DNA of 64,000 nt, taken from assembly GCA_017303555.1 (NCBI GenBank), contig JAFLCN010000021.1:1-64000 (forward strand), read 5' to 3'. The DNA is from Planctomycetota bacterium (lineage in GTDB: Bacteria > Planctomycetota > Phycisphaerae > Phycisphaerales > UBA1924). Positions 60,478 to 64,000 of this stretch are shown here, one piece after another; the first letter of the stretch is position 1, and each line of letters starts with the position of its first letter. The notes below the pieces were generated by a model that made no database searches, had not been told where the DNA came from, and saw only the letters and a list, made by a program, of their open reading frames with translations. A program made the translations under genes and the position numbers.

Positions 60478-63462
60478 TCAGTCGGAATCGGTGTTCTCGC
60501 GGGCGCGGTTCTTCGCTCCGCGCAGCCGAGACATCATGTCGCCGGGCTGCTTGGTTTCGGCCTTTGGCTGAGGCTTTTCGAACTCGAGAACGGGAACGGG
60601 CCGCGCGCTCGGCTCGCTTGATTGGGTCGAGATCGGCGCCGCGAACGGTGCGGAGGGGCTCAGGGTTTCCGACGCCTTCGGAATCTCCGCTGCGGCTCGC
60701 GCCTTTGTGGCCGCGAGCGCATTGAGCGCACCGGAAGTCACTTCCGGTGCCTTGCCGAAGAACCCGCGGACTCCCTTTGCGAGGCGATCGGTATCGACCC
60801 AGACACGACGGACGGCCACATCGAGCAGGAAGAGACACGCGAGCGCGAGTGCGGCGTGGCTCCAGATCGGGCGCACAGCTTCGGGCATCGTCACGCCTTC
60901 GCGCGACCAGAGATCGGTCCCCGTGCGATCGAGCCGATAGGCGCGCCCGCCGGTTGCCGCGGCAACATCTTCCAGGAGCGTTCGATCCGGAAGCGGGCGG
61001 AGCAATTCGGAACCGGCGCGCTTCTCGATGGCGGCGCGGAGCGAGCCGGCGAGCTTGTTGCCCGAGGCGTCCGTCGCTTCGTAGCGGACCGAGACCAGGT
61101 GCAGTCCGGGACTCTCGGCTTCCACTGTTGCTTCGTACCGGCCGGGCCCAACCTGGCGGAAGAGCACATCTTCGGTCGGTTGGCTCGAGCCCGAAGGATG
61201 GGCGATTCTGCCTCGGAGCGCCGCGAAGTTCACCCGCTCGCCGTTGGCATCGAGCAGGTCGACCAGCACGCGGCTGCGCCCGTCACTCTGCTCGATGGCG
61301 ATGCGTCCGTTCGCGCTGCCCGAGGGCCTTGTGACCCACTTGATCTGTTGCTCCCAGAAGGGGCGGAATCCGCTCCAGCCCAGCCACGCTGCGTTCCAGC
61401 GGGACGATGCGTCGCTGGTGAATGTCGTGACGCGTCCGAGCCCGTGCTGCCACTGCGCGAGGATCGGGTCGGCCTCCATGCCCCGCAGCCCAACGGTCGC
61501 AAGCCCCGGCCTCTCGGCGGCGACGACGTAGCCGGTGATCGGGGGCAGCGGGAGGCTGATGCCGCGGAGCGATTCGCCAAGAAAATCGGCCTTTGGCGAG
61601 AACCCGTTGCCCTCCCAAATGAGCGAGCGACGGACGGTCTGTGCTTCCTTGACGAAGATCTGCGGCAAGACGGCCCAGGAGTTCTCGCTCCGCACGTTGT
61701 AATTTCGACCCTCGGCGGTCTTGGCGATGTTTGCGAGCAGCGTGTCGTTCGACATGTCGCCGATGGCGACGGTGGAGATCGTGATACCCATGCGCTTCAG
61801 GCGCGCCGCACGGGCGATGCCGTCGGCAGGGTCGCCCATCGTCTGGCCGTCGGTGAGGATGATGATGTGCTTGACGCCCGCCCGGCTCTTGAGAAGCTGC
61901 GCAGCGGCCTCGTCCATCGCCGGAAAGAGGTTCGTGCCGCCTCCGGAGCCGATGGAACGGATGCGTCGAGCGAGCGTGTCGGGGTCGCGGCAGGGCGTGA
62001 GCGGGATGATGATTTCGGGTTCGCCGCTGAAGGCGATGACGGTCACTTCGTCCAGACGCGAGAGGCCGCGGATGGCGAGAACGGCGGCTTCGTCGGCGAT
62101 CTGCTGCTGGGTCAGGTCGGTCCCCTGGACCGGGGAGCTCATCGAACCCGAGCTGTCGATGATGAGCGCCAGTGCGCCCATGGGGAGCTGGCGTTTCTGG
62201 GGCGGATCGAGCTGGATCGGAAGCGCATCGGCAACCGGCGAACCGATCCAACCGCCCGCGCCGAACGAGTTGGGCCCGCCGATCATCAGCAGCCCGCCCC
62301 CGGCGTCGTTGACGTAGCGGACCATGTCTTCCTGTTGCTGAAGCGAGAACGAGTACGAAGGCTGATCGACCAGCACCACAGCGTCGTACGAGGCCCACTC
62401 GGTCAGCGAGGTCGGTGCTTCACTGGCGCTGCGGATGTCGATCCGGGTGTTCTCGTTGCGGAACGCGTCGGCGAGCGGGGCCGATGTTTCGGGAGTCTCG
62501 CTCAGCATCAGGATCCGGGCCCGATCGCTCGTGAAAACGGCCGCTTGCGCCGAGAGCAGTTGCGGCACGGCGGCGGACTGATCGTCGGGCTCGAAGACGG
62601 CCTGGAGTTGATGCACCGCACCCTCGGGCAGACGGATGGGGAGCGTGTACACCTGATCCCCCTCGCGCAGCGTGAGCGGCAGCGACGTTGCCGAGGAATC
62701 CGGGTCGAGATCGATCGCCTGCCCGTTCAGGATGATGCGCAGTTTTCCCGGTGTGGGTTGACCGGCGTGCAGGTGGACGCGGGCGTTGATGGTGTCGCCA
62801 TCGCGGGCCCACGCCGGGGCGGTGACGCTCTCGACGCGCGCCGTGCGGCTGCGGTCGTACTCGACCGGAACAACATCAATCGGGACGCCGGCTTTCGAGA
62901 GTGCGCGTGCCGCCTCGCGCACTTCGCCCCGGTTCTGGTTGCCGTCGGTCATGAGGAGGATGCGTCCGCCCGCATCGGGCGGGAGCAGCGCTCGGGCGAG
63001 ACGAACGCCGCTCTCGAGATCGGTGGCATCGGTCGACCCGATGAACCCCGTCTCCGCGTGCGAAGCCGTGCCGGAGGGGAGCGATTGAACGAGCGGATCG
63101 CGGGCGACGGTGATCACGCCGAAGCGATCGTCGGGCTTCCGCTCGGCCAGCGATTCATCGAGGAAGCGGAGCGAGCGCTTCTGTTGTTCGGCCGGAACCG
63201 AATCGCTCACATCCACGAGCGCGACGACGGCCACTTCCCGCGCGCGCCTGCGGATCTCGGGTTCGGCCAGGCACGCGAACAGCAGCGCGATCACAAGACA
63301 GCGGAGCGCGAGGCTCGTGGTCCGCCTGCCGCCACGCTCGGAACCGATCGAGCCGCGCGCCATCCAGAGCGAGAGCGCCCAGACCAACGGGATCGCGAGC
63401 AGCCACCCGGGCTGCGAGAAGCCGATCGACGCGAGAGTTGCGACGGCGTGCGTGGAGATCAC
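60478..63462 (-). CDS. Double-VWA membrane protein
   Basis: A 994-residue protein. Two N-terminal membrane segments (about 15-35 and 52-68) precede a first VWA domain (about 78-205: VALVDVSDSVP, ILLMTDGNQNRG). A middle region contains a glutamine-amidotransferase-like fold segment (YDAVVLVDQPSYSF, GGGLLMIGGPNSFGAGGW), and a second VWA with an intact metal-binding MIDAS motif (IIDSSGSMSS, GGTNL, ILTDG) lies at about 430-600. A further membrane segment (about 870-890) comes before a disordered tail. It resembles BatA/YeiS-like planctomycete VWA proteins usually encoded near MoxR and DUF58 genes. Its ATG overlaps an upstream small ORF by 4 bp. Confidence 0.85.
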   Translation of the reverse strand: MISTHAVATLASIGFSQPGWLLAIPLVWALSLWMARGSIGSERGGRRTTSLALRCLVIALLFACLAEPEIRRRAREVAVVALVDVSDSVPAEQQKRSLRFLDESLAERKPDDRFGVITVARDPLVQSLPSGTASHAETGFIGSTDATDLESGVRLARALLPPDAGGRILLMTDGNQNRGEVREAARALSKAGVPIDVVPVEYDRSRTARVESVTAPAWARDGDTINARVHLHAGQPTPGKLRIILNGQAIDLDPDSSATSLPLTLREGDQVYTLPIRLPEGAVHQLQAVFEPDDQSAAVPQLLSAQAAVFTSDRARILMLSETPETSAPLADAFRNENTRIDIRSASEAPTSLTEWASYDAVVLVDQPSYSFSLQQQEDMVRYVNDAGGGLLMIGGPNSFGAGGWIGSPVADALPIQLDPPQKRQLPMGALALIIDSSGSMSSPVQGTDLTQQQIADEAAVLAIRGLSRLDEVTVIAFSGEPEIIIPLTPCRDPDTLARRIRSIGSGGGTNLFPAMDEAAAQLLKSRAGVKHIIILTDGQTMGDPADGIARAARLKRMGITISTVAIGDMSNDTLLANIAKTAEGRNYNVRSENSWAVLPQIFVKEAQTVRRSLIWEGNGFSPKADFLGESLRGISLPLPPITGYVVAAERPGLATVGLRGMEADPILAQWQHGLGRVTTFTSDASSRWNAAWLGWSGFRPFWEQQIKWVTRPSGSANGRIAIEQSDGRSRVLVDLLDANGERVNFAALRGRIAHPSGSSQPTEDVLFRQVGPGRYEATVEAESPGLHLVSVRYEATDASGNKLAGSLRAAIEKRAGSELLRPLPDRTLLEDVAAATGGRAYRLDRTGTDLWSREGVTMPEAVRPIWSHAALALACLFLLDVAVRRVWVDTDRLAKGVRGFFGKAPEVTSGALNALAATKARAAAEIPKASETLSPSAPFAAPISTQSSEPSARPVPVLEFEKPQPKAETKQPGDMMSRLRGAKNRARENTDSD

Positions 63463-63776
63463 TCGGGAAATTCTCCGGCTTCGGCTTCTACGACGCCGAT
63501 GCCGCGTTGGTGCGGTTCCGGGGCCATTTCGGTCCAGAGCCTATCCGAAGGGTGCGCCGCCGGGGGACGGGTGCTCTGCGGCGGGCGCAGCGGCGCGATC
63601 AACAGACTTTCCCCCTTCGCTTCGCTCGGGCTCGTACGGCGAGGTCTCGATCGGTTGAAAGACCGTTTCAGGTGCGAGGCCGTTGCCGGCGCGAGACCGT
63701 TTCCGGAGCGGGGCTGCATTGCCTGGAGGGCCGTTCGCACTGGAGCCGATTCGGTTTGCGGCCCGTTCAGTTTCAT
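63459..63776 (-). CDS. Possible small ORF overlapping the VWA gene start
   Basis: A 105-residue ORF that ends in an ATGA overlap with the start of the double-VWA gene, the arrangement expected for coupled genes. Its composition (Pro, Arg, Ser, Ala) is low-complexity and it has no recognisable domain. It may be a real coupled gene, the tail of a gene disrupted further upstream, or chance. Confidence 0.25.
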   Translation of the reverse strand: MKLNGPQTESAPVRTALQAMQPRSGNGLAPATASHLKRSFNRSRPRRTSPSEAKGESLLIAPLRPPQSTRPPAAHPSDRLWTEMAPEPHQRGIGVVEAEAGEFPE

Positions 63777-63876
63777 CGGAATTCGAGGCTGTTACATGAA
63801 CAACGGGCCAAACCGCAGAGGTACGCTCCATCACCGGCCGGCGCGAATGCGTCCGCGGCCAACGGAGTTTTCACCG
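63463..63876. other. Spacer between divergent VWA and exported-protein genes
   Basis: About 410 bp between the starts of two divergent genes. It contains imperfect repeats of a GAGACCGTTTCCGG-like unit near 63655-63710. Apart from the low-confidence ORF listed separately, I see no gene. It should hold both promoters. Confidence 0.4.
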
Positions 63877-64000
63877 ATGCCATCGTTCAATCGCCCCTCC
63901 CGCGTTCTGGCTGCCGCCCTGCTCTCGACCATCGCGTGCGCCGCTGTTGCCGATCCGATCAAGGTCGAGCTTGTTCAAAAAGACGGCAAGTGGCAGTTGA
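63877..64000 (+). CDS. Exported protein, N-terminus only (partial)
   Basis: The window ends after 41 codons. The N-terminus is a signal peptide (RVLAAALLSTIACAAVA, cut near ADP), followed by PIKVELVQKDGKWQL, the beginning of a mature domain. GGAG lies 9 bases before the ATG. The function cannot be told from this part. Confidence 0.6.
   Translation, partial: MPSFNRPSRVLAAALLSTIACAAVADPIKVELVQKDGKWQL

Noticed and set aside
1..64000. tRNA, rRNA, tmRNA, RNase P or SRP RNA genes
   Set aside because: No characteristic TPsiC arms, CCA ends or conserved core strings were found by eye on either strand; covariance-model searches would be needed to exclude them firmly.

Overview
Almost the whole window (about 1.96 kb to 64 kb) looks like a high-GC chromosome segment of a planctomycete, most likely of the class Phycisphaerae. 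The main clue is a family of exported proteins that all end in the same double EF-hand, dockerin-like tag (two DLNxDGxVDDxDF loops, four cysteines, terminal Cys-Pro). Other clues are an N-terminal-methylation pseudopilin with a planctomycete-style tail, PEP-CTERM-like proteins ending in an RRRR tail, and a large double-VWA membrane protein. The assignment rests on gene style only; no rRNA, tRNA or CRISPR array was found. The first ~1.95 kb is different: visibly AT-richer, with a sulfatase tail and an FAD/4Fe-4S oxidoreductase that is cut off mid-protein at about 1955-1965. It reads as DNA of another bacterium, most simply an assembly chimera.

Layout. 2.0-7.0 kb: MBL-fold hydrolase, pseudopilin, a membrane protein, a MITE-like spacer, then a sulfur pair (cysteine synthase family, tandem rhodanese). 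6.9-8.0 kb: a gene-free kilobase with a run of seven stem-loops, a 13-bp minisatellite and two more hairpins. 8.0-17.1 kb: phosphoesterase, HTH/membrane protein, and tagged exported proteins around metG. 17.2-22.7 kb: TPR protein, and the lptB - PEGA lipoprotein - cysS run. 22.8-27.4 kb: five tagged exported proteins in a row. 27.4-34 kb: zwf - pgl - P-loop/deoxyribosyltransferase-like gene, then a Yellow-like lipoprotein, a TauE/SafE permease and a glycosyltransferase. 34-45.8 kb: PilZ, nadA, RsbU-type phosphatase, TPR-O-GlcNAc-transferase-like enzyme, two diverged paralogous exported proteins, pyrE, gmd, dinB. 45.8-48.1 kb: duplicated choice-of-anchor-A/PEP-CTERM-like proteins. 48.4-64 kb: zinc-ribbon membrane protein, CPBP protease, sucD, psd, subtilisin-like protease, pssA, tagged phytase-like protein, TPR protein, lipoprotein, DUF4126 protein, double-VWA protein, and the start of another exported protein.

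How the genes fit together. Metabolic sets visible are the oxidative pentose phosphate start (zwf, pgl), phosphatidylethanolamine synthesis (pssA and psd, split by a protease gene), lipopolysaccharide transport (lptB) and GDP-sugar supply (gmd). Surface and export functions dominate the rest. The most unusual material is non-coding: three copies of a GGTCCTAT-based palindrome at gene 3' ends, a 21-bp palindrome core found both inside the cysS coding sequence and in a twin-palindrome element behind gmd, a second twin-palindrome element between sucD and psd, and the hairpin array at 7.07-7.37 kb.
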